Shown piece by piece: positions 17,655 through 24,879 of a stretch of DNA of 64,000 nt. Position 1 is the stretch's first letter. Each line of letters opens with the position of its first letter. Location: contig NZ_JAMZEG020000002.1 of the NCBI RefSeq assembly GCF_024435075.2, positions 372,001-436,000 of the forward strand, in the 5' to 3' direction. The position numbers and the translations under genes were made by a program. The notes beneath the pieces are model-generated. The model had not been told where the DNA came from. It saw only the letters and a list, made by a program, of their open reading frames with translations, and ran no database searches. Source of the DNA: Marinomonas maritima (GTDB lineage Bacteria > Pseudomonadota > Gammaproteobacteria > Pseudomonadales > Marinomonadaceae).

Positions 17655-17888
17655 ATGTTGACGATTGTTTTGGCATTTGCCCTGATGCTTCTATTAGTTG
17701 CGGCTATGGCCGTGGGTGTGTTGATGGGAAGAAAGCCTATCTCTGGTTCTTGCGGTGGTATGAGTTCTTTGGGTATGGAAGTCGCTTGCGATATTTGTGG
17801 CGGCGATAAAGGTAAGTGCGAGAAAGAAACGAAAGAAAACGCCGTTAAAAAAGTTTCTGATGACACGTTTTATGACGCATCTAAATAA
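17655..17888 (+). CDS. nqrM: Na+-NQR maturation protein NqrM
   Basis: A 77-residue small membrane protein with one N-terminal helix (about 3-24) followed by four cysteines (C33, C45, C48, C55) in a pattern like SCGGMSSLGMEVACDICGG. NqrM is needed to assemble the iron site between NqrD and NqrE and probably delivers iron. The ATG at 17655 has the SD GAGGAG; an upstream in-frame codon at 17640 is within the spacer and is rejected. It lies between apbE and sthA. Confidence 0.92.
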   Translation: MLTIVLAFALMLLLVAAMAVGVLMGRKPISGSCGGMSSLGMEVACDICGGDKGKCEKETKENAVKKVSDDTFYDASK

Positions 17889-17909
17889 TTGAATTGTAAA
17901 GAGGGTATT

Positions 17910-19304
17910 ATGACAACAAGACATTATGATGTGGTGGTTTTAGGGACAGGTCCGGCAGGAGAAGGCGCTGCTATGAGCGCTGCAAAAGCAGGAAAAAGAG
18001 TGGCTGTTGTTGAAGCTAGCTCGCAAGTAGGCGGAAGTTGTACGCATCTAGGAACGATTCCTTCAAAAGCATTACGTCATGCTGTTAAAGAGATAATTGT
18101 CTTTAATACTAACCCTATGTTCCGTGATATTGGTGAGCCTCGTTGGTTTTCATTTCCTAAAGTGCTAGATCGCGCAAACCGAGTGATAGATCAACAAGTT
18201 ATGGGTCGTACTGAATATTATGCACGTAACCGAATTGATATTTACTTCGGGCGTGGCAAATTTAAAGATGCGAATACCATAGAGGTTAATACCTACGAGA
18301 AAGGGCCTGAGTTGCTTGTGGCTGATAAAGTGGTCATTGCAACGGGCTCTCGTCCATACCGTCCTGCGAATATTGATTTTTCTCATCCTCGTATTTACTG
18401 TTCTGACACTATTTTAAGTCTGAGCCACACACCTCGTTCTTTAATTATTTATGGGGCCGGTGTTATTGGTTGTGAATATGCCTCAATTTTTTGTGGTCTA
18501 GGTGTGCGTGTTGAGTTAATAAACCCAGCTAAAAAGTTACTTAGCTTCTTGGATGACGAGATCACCGACGCCTTGAGTTATCATTTGCGCGATGGTGGAG
18601 TACTTATCCGCCATAATGAAACATATGACTCCGTTGAAACGACTGAACGTGGAATTGTCATGCATATGGCATCTGGTAAAAAATTGCGTGCAGATGCCTT
18701 GTTATTTTGTAATGGTCGTTCAGGTAATACGGATAACTTAGGATTAGAATCTATTGACTTAGACGTTAATGGTCGTGGGCAGCTTGCTGTTAATGATACC
18801 TACCAAACGCAAGTTGAAAATGTTTATGCTGCTGGTGATGTTATCGGTTGGCCTAGTTTGGCAAGTGCCGCTTATGATCAAGGTCGTGCTGTTGCAGCTA
18901 ATATGTACGGGACAGAAGGCGCTGAGTTTATTAGTGAGGTTCCAACAGGGATTTATACTATTCCTGAAATTAGTTCTATTGGTAAAACTGAGGCTGAACT
19001 CACTGCGGAAAAAGTACCGTACGAAGTGGGTCGTGCTTTCTTCAAGAATACGGCTCGAGCGCAAATTACGGGTGAAGCGGTGGGAATGTTAAAAATACTC
19101 TTTCATCGGGAAACTCTAGAGCTATTAGGGATTCATTGTTTTGGAGACCAAGCCTCTGAAATTGTCCACATTGGCCAAGCTATTATGAAGCAGCCTGGTG
19201 AGCAAAATACGCTGAAATATTTCCTAAATACAACGTTCAACTACCCAACGATGGCGGAAGCCTATCGCGTTGCTGCATTGAATGGCTTTAATCGAGTATT
19301 TTAG
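17910..19304 (+). CDS. sthA: Soluble pyridine nucleotide transhydrogenase
   Basis: A 464-residue FAD flavoprotein that interconverts NADPH + NAD+ and NADP+ + NADH. The N-terminal FAD dinucleotide motif (VVLGTGPAGEGAAMSAA) and the second, NAD(P)-binding motif (IYGAGVIGCEYAS) are clear. The active-site segment reads GGSCTHLGTIPSK: only one cysteine remains, as in SthA and unlike the redox-disulfide lipoamide dehydrogenases. The ATG at 17910 has SD GAGGG, 21 nt after the nqrM stop. Linked to the NQR maturation genes, it would feed NADH to the pump. Confidence 0.95.
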   Translation: MTTRHYDVVVLGTGPAGEGAAMSAAKAGKRVAVVEASSQVGGSCTHLGTIPSKALRHAVKEIIVFNTNPMFRDIGEPRWFSFPKVLDRANRVIDQQVMGRTEYYARNRIDIYFGRGKFKDANTIEVNTYEKGPELLVADKVVIATGSRPYRPANIDFSHPRIYCSDTILSLSHTPRSLIIYGAGVIGCEYASIFCGLGVRVELINPAKKLLSFLDDEITDALSYHLRDGGVLIRHNETYDSVETTERGIVMHMASGKKLRADALLFCNGRSGNTDNLGLESIDLDVNGRGQLAVNDTYQTQVENVYAAGDVIGWPSLASAAYDQGRAVAANMYGTEGAEFISEVPTGIYTIPEISSIGKTEAELTAEKVPYEVGRAFFKNTARAQITGEAVGMLKILFHRETLELLGIHCFGDQASEIVHIGQAIMKQPGEQNTLKYFLNTTFNYPTMAEAYRVAALNGFNRVF

Positions 19305-19319
19305 TTTTTATTGGTTATT

Positions 19320-19357
19320 AAAAAAGCGCTCATCATAATTATGATGAGCGCTTTTTT
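19320..19357. terminator. Bidirectional palindromic terminator between sthA and hpt
   Basis: Perfect 18-nt arms meeting at AATT (19321-19338 / 19339-19356), with A-tract and T-tract, serving convergent sthA and hpt. Confidence 0.9.
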
Positions 19358-19385
19358 TTGATTCGCTTTTGCTTTAATACCCGAA

Positions 19386-19937
19386 TTAACTGCCTTTTAT
19401 GGCATAAATACCTTTAACGTTTCTGAAAAAACCTTTGTAATCCATACCGTAGCCGAATAAAAATCTATCAGCTACATCGGTTCCGACATAGTTCGGTATC
19501 ATATTAGTTTTTCGGTCATGCAGTTTGTTGATGACGGTTGCTGTGTGTACGCTACATGTTTCTTGTGATTCTAGCCACTGGGAGATGGCTTGTAGTGTGT
19601 GCCCTTGGTCAAAAATGTCGTCCACGACAAGAATGTGTCTATCTTTTAGGCTTGTTTTTGGGTAGCTAAGCCAGTTAAGAGAGGCGCCTTCGGTTTCCAT
19701 TCCATAGCGTGTTGCGTGAATGTAGTCGAGTTCTAATGGGAAGTTTAGGCGTTCTATTAAGGCGGCCGTCGGTACTAGACCGCCATTCATAACGCACAAG
19801 ACGAGAGGGAGTTTGTCAGCAAGATCAATAGTGATCTGGGCTGCCATTTTATCAAGAGCTTCATTCAGTTTTGCTTCGTCGACTAAGCAATCTGCCTCAT
19901 CTAAGATTTTGTTTAGGTCATTGATTGTTTGCGTCAT
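19386..19937 (-). CDS. hpt: Hypoxanthine-guanine phosphoribosyltransferase
   Basis: Purine salvage enzyme making IMP/GMP from hypoxanthine/guanine and PRPP, 183 residues. The PRPP-binding motif VVDDIFDQGHT lies at 104-114, and the flexible-loop region follows LDYIHATRYGM. The C-terminal FLFGYGMDYKGFFRN contains the base-recognition aspartate and the Y/F stacking region. It resembles the pseudomonad-type HGPRT. Transcribed alone toward the sthA terminator. Confidence 0.92.
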   Translation of the reverse strand: MTQTINDLNKILDEADCLVDEAKLNEALDKMAAQITIDLADKLPLVLCVMNGGLVPTAALIERLNFPLELDYIHATRYGMETEGASLNWLSYPKTSLKDRHILVVDDIFDQGHTLQAISQWLESQETCSVHTATVINKLHDRKTNMIPNYVGTDVADRFLFGYGMDYKGFFRNVKGIYAIKGS

Positions 19938-19990
19938 GGTGGGCCCTATTATAGAAATTTGCGGGATTTTACATTAATCCTGACCAGATG

Positions 19991-20815
19991 CTAAGTTTTT
20001 ATATTATGCAGTGTTGCGCAAAGGCAGATCGAGGCGAGAACTATTAACCACGAACTTTGGAGCCATACCAGAAATATAGGGATAGCTGCGAATGCGCCAT
20101 ATACAACTTGATAGCTAGTAAAAAACTGGGCGAAGGAGCTGAATATGGTGTTTAGAATATATAGACCAACGCTACCTATCAAAGCCGATATTGAAGCCCA
20201 TTTGATTGATACATCAGCGTTAGGAGTCAAAAAATTCAATGTTAAAAGCATTAAAAAATAGAGTGTAATACTGCCTAGCTCTAATAAGCCATTAAGCCAG
20301 AGGTTTGTCTCTACATTGCGTATTTGAATGGATATGAGGGCGCCATATAAGCTTAACGATGTTGCAAAAATAATTGGTCCTAAGGTAAGTATTGCCCAGT
20401 AGGTTAATAACCGTTCTCTTAGTTTGCGTGTTTTTCTAATTTCCCAGATTGACTGTACGCTGCTTTCAAAGCTATTTAGTAGAAGAAGTGCTGTGATGAA
20501 AAGTGCGACTAATCCAGCAATGGGTAGGTTTTTAGTTTGTGCTGAAAACTTAATTAGATAAGGGAGCATTACATCACTAGAGCCTGGGGCTAAATGTTGT
20601 TCAATAAGTCGAAATAGCTGGGATTGCATCGCTTCCAGTGCTGGGGTAAAGCTTAGTATGCCAAGAATGATAGTGATGATGGGGACGGCAGCGAGTAAAC
20701 TTGAGAGTGTAAGTTGCGCTGCTTTTTGTGAAAGGTTGCTGTTTTGGAATCGTGTTATTGTTAGATGTCCATAGCGTTTTAGAGTTAGAAAAAAATAGAT
20801 TAGATGTTCAGGCAT
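19991..20815 (-). CDS. YihY-family inner-membrane protein
   Basis: A 274-residue membrane protein of the YihY/BrkB family with about six hydrophobic segments, starting MPEHLIYFFLTLKR. Conserved pieces are AAQLTLSSLLAAVPIITII, NSFESSVQSIWEIRKTR and the C-terminal YGAFAAIPIFLVWLQSSW. The family was once mislabelled ribonuclease BN; there are no nuclease motifs. Function is unknown, with envelope or export roles proposed for relatives. It lies 53 bp upstream of hpt on the same strand, so the two may be co-transcribed. Confidence 0.88.
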   Translation of the reverse strand: MPEHLIYFFLTLKRYGHLTITRFQNSNLSQKAAQLTLSSLLAAVPIITIILGILSFTPALEAMQSQLFRLIEQHLAPGSSDVMLPYLIKFSAQTKNLPIAGLVALFITALLLLNSFESSVQSIWEIRKTRKLRERLLTYWAILTLGPIIFATSLSLYGALISIQIRNVETNLWLNGLLELGSITLYFLMLLTLNFLTPNADVSIKWASISALIGSVGLYILNTIFSSFAQFFTSYQVVYGAFAAIPIFLVWLQSSWLIVLASICLCATLHNIKT

Positions 20816-20881
20816 AGTAACTGTGCTCGGTTAGATGAGCTATATACAATATCACAGCTTAAAAAAGATTATAAAAAACTT

Positions 20882-21076
20882 CCTTCTAGTGCACATTGCA
20901 CAAAAAGAGTGCAAGGTGATGCCTTTTGGCGCATCTTGCTTGTTTTTACAATGACCTGCTTGTATTATTTGACGTGTTCCTTTTGTGATATTTTTTCTGT
21001 TGAACAGCGAATATTAGCTATTCTCGGCTCCTCAGTTACAAATAGTCATTTTAGCCCAGTTTACTGGGCTTTTTTA
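20882..21076 (+). ncRNA. Candidate structured small RNA ending in an orphan terminator
   Basis: No plus-strand gene lies between the sthA terminator and tRNA-Arg, yet a clear plus-only terminator sits at 21053-21076. Upstream there are short stem-loops at 20896-20914 (TTGCAC/GTGCAA) and 20918-20935 (GATGC/GCATC). A weak promoter-like pair TTGGCG-15 bp-TACAAT lies at 20926-20952. The start is not defined and no known RNA family is recognised. This is the content of the 328-bp gap between the YihY gene and tRNA-Arg. Confidence 0.3.
21053..21076 (+). terminator. Orphan plus-strand terminator upstream of tRNA-Arg
   Basis: Stem AGCCCAG (21053-21059) / CTGGGCT (21064-21070), loop TTTA, then TTTTTT. 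There is no T-tract on the other strand, so it cannot serve the minus-strand YihY gene. Confidence 0.8.
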
Positions 21077-21086
21077 TGTCTATCGG

Positions 21087-21114
21087 TTGACGATTGCTAT
21101 TCCATCCCTATAAT
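21087..21114 (+). promoter_or_regulatory. Sigma70 promoter of tRNA-Arg
   Basis: TTGACG (21087-21092), 16-bp spacer, TATAAT (21109-21114). Expected transcription start near 21121, about 23 nt ahead of the mature tRNA. Confidence 0.8.
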
Positions 21115-21143
21115 AGCCCACCACAAGAAATGTAATGAATTTA

Positions 21144-21220
21144 GTTCCGTTAGCTCAGTTGGATAGAGCAACCGCCTTCTAAGCGGTAGGTCACTGGTTC
21201 GAATCCAGTACGGAGCACCA
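21144..21220 (+). tRNA. tRNA-Arg (anticodon TCT)
   Basis: A 77-nt cloverleaf: acceptor GTTCCGT pairs with ACGGAGC, D-stem GCTC/GAGC, anticodon stem ACCGC/GCGGT with loop CTTCTAA (anticodon TCT, reading AGA). The variable loop is AGGTC, the T-stem ACTGG/CCAGT, with encoded CCA. Confidence 0.97.
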
Positions 21221-21337
21221 TTTCAGTCCACTAGTTTAATTAATTTTCATTTAGGTTTTGTTGGTGGTAATTGAATAGATGTCTTGTTAATGACGAGATT
21301 GCCAACAAATTAAAGCAAGTTCCCGAGAGGAAGTTTT

Positions 21338-22663
21338 ATGCAAGTTTCTGTAGAGACAACGTCTCCAATCGAGCGCGTTCTGACTATTAGTGTTCCAGCT
21401 GCTCGTGTTGACGAAAAAGTAAGTTCTGAAGTGGCTAAAACAGCGAAAACTATTCGTATAGATGGTTTTCGCAAAGGCAAAGTACCTGTTAGTGTTGTTA
21501 AAAAACGCTATGGCCAAGGTATTCGTATGGATGCTGTAGAGCAAATAATGCGTGACGCTTATGTTGAAGCGATTCAAAAAGAATCTATCCAACCAGCTGG
21601 AATGCCTTCAATTGAGCCTAAGAACTTTGCTGAAGGTGCAGATCTTGAGTTTGTCGTAAAGGTAGAGGTGTACCCAGAAGTTACTTTGGCTGACAATACC
21701 AGCATTAAAGTTGACCGCGTTGTATCTGATGTAACAGATGCTGATGTTGATGTTATGTTAGAAACTTTGCGTAAACAAAATGCTGAATGGACTGCCGTTG
21801 AGCGTGCATCAGCAGATGGCGATCAAGTTACAATCGACTTCGTTGGTTATTTAGGTGACGAGGCTTTTGAAGGTGGTGCTGCTCAAGCGCACAAATTGGT
21901 TCTTGGTTCTAACACTATGATTCCTGGCTTTGAGTCTGGCGTTCTTGGTGCTAAAGCAGGTGAAGAGCGTACAATTTCTGTGACTTTCCCAGATGATTAC
22001 CAAGCAGAAAACCTTAAGGGTAAAGAAGCAAGCTTTAAGATCACAGTATCTGAAGTTGCTGAGCAAGTTTTGCCTGAATTAGATGATGCTTTTGTTGAAA
22101 AGTTCGGTCTTGCAGAGGCCACTATAGATGCTTTACGTGCCGAAGTTCGCAAAAATATGGAGCGTGAGCTTAATCAAGCAATAAAAGCAAAACTTAAAAA
22201 TGCTTTGTTTGATGGTTTATTATCTATCAATGAAGTTGAAGTACCTTCCGCTTTGATTGATCAAGAAGTTGATGCACTTCGCAAGCAAGCTGCAAGTCAG
22301 TTTGGTGGTGAAGGTTTTGATGCTTCTCAGTTGCCAGCAGAGTTATTTCAAGATGAAGCGAAAAAACGCGCTAAACTTGGTTTGCTAATCTCTGAAGTTA
22401 TTAAGAAAGACGAATTGAAAGTTGATGATGATCGTGTTCGTGCTTTCTTAGAAGATATGGCTCAGGCTTATCAAGAGCCACAGCAAGTTATTGATTTTTA
22501 CTTAAAGAACAAAGAACAAATGTCGCAAGTGCAATCTGCTGTACTTGAAGAGCAAGTTGTTGATAAACTGTTAGAATCTGCCCAAGTTACTGAAGTAACG
22601 TTGGGATATGAAGACGCTATCAAGCCAAATGCCCAAGCTGAAGAGGCTGGGGAAGAAGCATAA
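21338..22663 (+). CDS. tig: Trigger factor
   Basis: Ribosome-associated chaperone and prolyl isomerase, 441 residues. The N-terminal ribosome-binding domain contains GFRKGKVP (about residues 44-51). An FKBP-type PPIase domain follows (about 150-245, FVGYLGDEAFEGG and MIPGFESGVLGAKAGEE), then the helical C-terminal chaperone arms. The SD is GAGAGGAAG. It opens the conserved tig-clpP-clpX-lon-hupB-ppiD order. Confidence 0.97.
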   Translation: MQVSVETTSPIERVLTISVPAARVDEKVSSEVAKTAKTIRIDGFRKGKVPVSVVKKRYGQGIRMDAVEQIMRDAYVEAIQKESIQPAGMPSIEPKNFAEGADLEFVVKVEVYPEVTLADNTSIKVDRVVSDVTDADVDVMLETLRKQNAEWTAVERASADGDQVTIDFVGYLGDEAFEGGAAQAHKLVLGSNTMIPGFESGVLGAKAGEERTISVTFPDDYQAENLKGKEASFKITVSEVAEQVLPELDDAFVEKFGLAEATIDALRAEVRKNMERELNQAIKAKLKNALFDGLLSINEVEVPSALIDQEVDALRKQAASQFGGEGFDASQLPAELFQDEAKKRAKLGLLISEVIKKDELKVDDDRVRAFLEDMAQAYQEPQQVIDFYLKNKEQMSQVQSAVLEEQVVDKLLESAQVTEVTLGYEDAIKPNAQAEEAGEEA

Positions 22664-22685
22664 GACTCGTCTTATCTTTTTTAAT

Positions 22686-22722
22686 AAGGTCGACATAGCG
22701 TTTGTTATGTCGACCTTTTTGT
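22686..22722 (+). terminator. Terminator between tig and clpP
   Basis: Stem AAGGTCGACATA (22686-22697) / TATGTCGACCTT (22706-22717) followed by T-tract. clpP starts 21 nt after the stem. Confidence 0.85.
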
Positions 22723-22737
22723 TTTAAGGAATGCGAT

Positions 22738-23370
22738 ATGAAGTTGACGAATCCAACTACCGGTCCAGTTGCGATCACAAGTAATGGCCTTGTTCCAATG
22801 GTTATTGAGCAGACTGCTCGTGGAGAAAGATCATTTGATATTTACTCGCGCTTGCTTAAAGAGCGAGTGATTTTTTTGGTTGGTCAAGTTGAAGATCACA
22901 TGGCTAACTTGGTTGTGGCTCAGTTGTTATTTTTAGAGTCAGAAAACCCAGATAAAGATATTCATTTGTATATTAATTCCCCTGGCGGCTCAGTAACCGC
23001 GGGAATGTCTATTTATGATACGATGCAATTTATTAAGCCAGATGTAAGTACCATGTGTATTGGTCAAGCGGCAAGTATGGGCGCTTTATTATTGACTGCT
23101 GGTGCTACTGGTAAGCGTTATTGCTTGCCAAATTCACGAGTAATGATTCACCAGCCTCTAGGTGGTTATCAAGGCCAAGCTTCAGATATTGAAATACATA
23201 CACGTGAAATTTTAAGCATTAAGCATAAGCTGAATGAAATTATTTCTTTTCATACAGGCAAGCCAATTGAACAAGTTGCTATCGATACGGATCGTGATAA
23301 CTTCATGAATCCAGAAATGGCAAAAGAATATGGTTTGATTGATGAAATTTTGCAAAAACGAAAAGTTTAA
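22738..23370 (+). CDS. clpP: ATP-dependent Clp protease proteolytic subunit
   Basis: Serine peptidase that forms the tetradecameric barrel working with ClpX or ClpA. From ATG 22738 it has 210 residues. The catalytic triad is S113 (GQAASMGA), H138 (VMIHQPLGG) and D187 (IDTDRDN), two positions later than in E. coli. The N-terminal ~16 residues probably form the processed propeptide. The longer frame from 22702 would start within the terminator and is rejected. It sits 16 bp upstream of clpX. Confidence 0.97.
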   Translation: MKLTNPTTGPVAITSNGLVPMVIEQTARGERSFDIYSRLLKERVIFLVGQVEDHMANLVVAQLLFLESENPDKDIHLYINSPGGSVTAGMSIYDTMQFIKPDVSTMCIGQAASMGALLLTAGATGKRYCLPNSRVMIHQPLGGYQGQASDIEIHTREILSIKHKLNEIISFHTGKPIEQVAIDTDRDNFMNPEMAKEYGLIDEILQKRKV

Positions 23371-23386
23371 GAAAAGGGTGGAATAA

Positions 23387-24667
23387 ATGTCGGATGATAA
23401 TTTTAGCCGTGGCGACCACTCCGATCGGTTATTGTTTTGCTCTTTTTGTGGAAAGAGCCAAGACGAAGTAAAAAAACTTATCGCAGGGCCTTCAGTCTAT
23501 ATTTGTAATGAGTGTGTAGATTTATGCAATAACATCATTACACAAGAGCTTGCTCAGATTAATGAAGATGGTGAGTCTGCTGATGAGTTGCCAACGCCGT
23601 CAAAATTGAGTGCGGCACTGGATGATTATGTTATCGGGCAAGATAAGGCGAAACGAGTCTTAGCTGTGGCGGTTTATAATCATTACAAGCGATTGCGTCA
23701 TCAGGGTAAAACCGATACGAGTATTGAGCTTGGTAAGAGTAATATTTTGCTAATTGGCCCAACGGGTAGTGGTAAAACGCTCTTGGCTCAAACGCTTGCT
23801 CGTGTTTTGGATGTGCCTTTTACTATTGCTGATGCTACGACACTCACAGAAGCGGGTTATGTTGGTGAAGACGTAGAAAACATCATTCAAAAACTATTGC
23901 AGAATTGTGATTATGATGTTGAAAAGGCTCAGCGAGGCATTGTTTATATAGATGAAATAGACAAAATTTCTAGAAAGTCTGACAACCCATCGATTACTCG
24001 TGATGTTTCCGGTGAAGGTGTTCAGCAGGCTTTGCTTAAGCTGATTGAAGGTACGGTTGCTTCTGTTCCTCCGCAAGGTGGGCGTAAGCATCCTCAGCAA
24101 GAGTTTCTGCAAGTTGATACGTCAAATATACTGTTTATTTGTGGTGGTGCGTTTGCTGGTTTAGAGCGTGTTATCAGTGATAGAACGGAAAAAAGTAGCA
24201 TTGGGTTTTCTGCGACAGTGAAAAGTAAAGATGAGGGGAGATCCTTTTCTGAAGCGGTTCACCGTGTAGAAACTGAAGATTTGGTTAAGTTCGGTCTAAT
24301 TCCAGAATTTGTTGGTCGTTTGCCGGTAGTGGCGACGCTTTCAGAGTTGGATGAAGAAGCGCTGATGACTATTTTGAGCAAACCTAAAAATGCGCTTGTA
24401 AAACAGTACCAACATCTGTTTGAGTTAGAAGGTGTTGAGTTAGAATTTACGCCAGAGTCTTTGCGTGAAGCGGCTGTTTTGGCCTTAGAGCGTAAAACCG
24501 GTGCTCGAGGGTTGCGTAGTATTTTAGAGTCTGCCTTGTTGGATTGTATGTATGAACTTCCTACTCGTAACGACGTCGTGAAGGTTGTTATGGATGGTCC
24601 TTCTATTCGTGGTGACTCTGCGCCTTTGATGGTGTTAGAAAAAGAAGAGTTGGCTAAAAACGCCTAA
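23387..24667 (+). CDS. clpX: ATP-dependent Clp protease ATPase subunit ClpX
   Basis: AAA+ unfoldase that delivers ssrA-tagged and other substrates to ClpP, 426 residues. The N-terminal zinc-binding domain has C18, C21, C40 and C43. Walker A GPTGSGKT is at 123-130, Walker B IVYIDEIDK near 184-192, and the ClpP-docking IGF loop at 271-273. The pore loop GYVGEDV is intact. The SD is AAGGGTGG. Followed by a terminator. Confidence 0.97.
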   Translation: MSDDNFSRGDHSDRLLFCSFCGKSQDEVKKLIAGPSVYICNECVDLCNNIITQELAQINEDGESADELPTPSKLSAALDDYVIGQDKAKRVLAVAVYNHYKRLRHQGKTDTSIELGKSNILLIGPTGSGKTLLAQTLARVLDVPFTIADATTLTEAGYVGEDVENIIQKLLQNCDYDVEKAQRGIVYIDEIDKISRKSDNPSITRDVSGEGVQQALLKLIEGTVASVPPQGGRKHPQQEFLQVDTSNILFICGGAFAGLERVISDRTEKSSIGFSATVKSKDEGRSFSEAVHRVETEDLVKFGLIPEFVGRLPVVATLSELDEEALMTILSKPKNALVKQYQHLFELEGVELEFTPESLREAAVLALERKTGARGLRSILESALLDCMYELPTRNDVVKVVMDGPSIRGDSAPLMVLEKEELAKNA

Positions 24668-24692
24668 ATCTTATTTTTCAAAGTTATTGTGT

Positions 24693-24735
24693 AAGGCCGA
24701 ACTTAAGTTTTATAACTTGATTTCGGCCTTTTTTA
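24693..24735 (+). terminator. Terminator after clpX
   Basis: Outer stem AAGGCCGA (24693-24700) / TCGGCCTT (24723-24730), with an inner AAGTT/AACTT pairing, followed by TTTT. Confidence 0.8.
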
Positions 24736-24787
24736 TTGTGTTTCGTATTTATAATCTTGTGTAAACTAAATTGAAATGCGTCTTACG

Positions 24788-24813
24788 CTTGTAATTTAGG
24801 GCTTTGCCCCTAT
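24788..24813 (+). promoter_or_regulatory. Heat-shock (sigma32-like) promoter of lon
   Basis: CTTGTAA (24788-24794) and CCCCTAT (24807-24813) with a 12-bp spacer resemble the sigma32 consensus CTTGAAA / CCCCAT. It lies 67 bp upstream of the lon ATG, and lon is a classical heat-shock gene. Confidence 0.6.
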
Positions 24814-24879
24814 CTCTTTCCTAATCAACGTTGAAATATAAAGTGCGCTTTTCCTGATGCGCCCGGATTGGAAAAAAAT

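Noticed and set aside
19991..20815. Ribonuclease BN
   Set aside because: An old misannotation of the YihY/BrkB membrane family. The protein is polytopic and has no nuclease motif.
20804..21166. 120-codon plus-strand ORF before tRNA-Arg
   Set aside because: It runs through the orphan terminator, the tRNA promoter and into the tRNA itself, so it cannot be a real gene.
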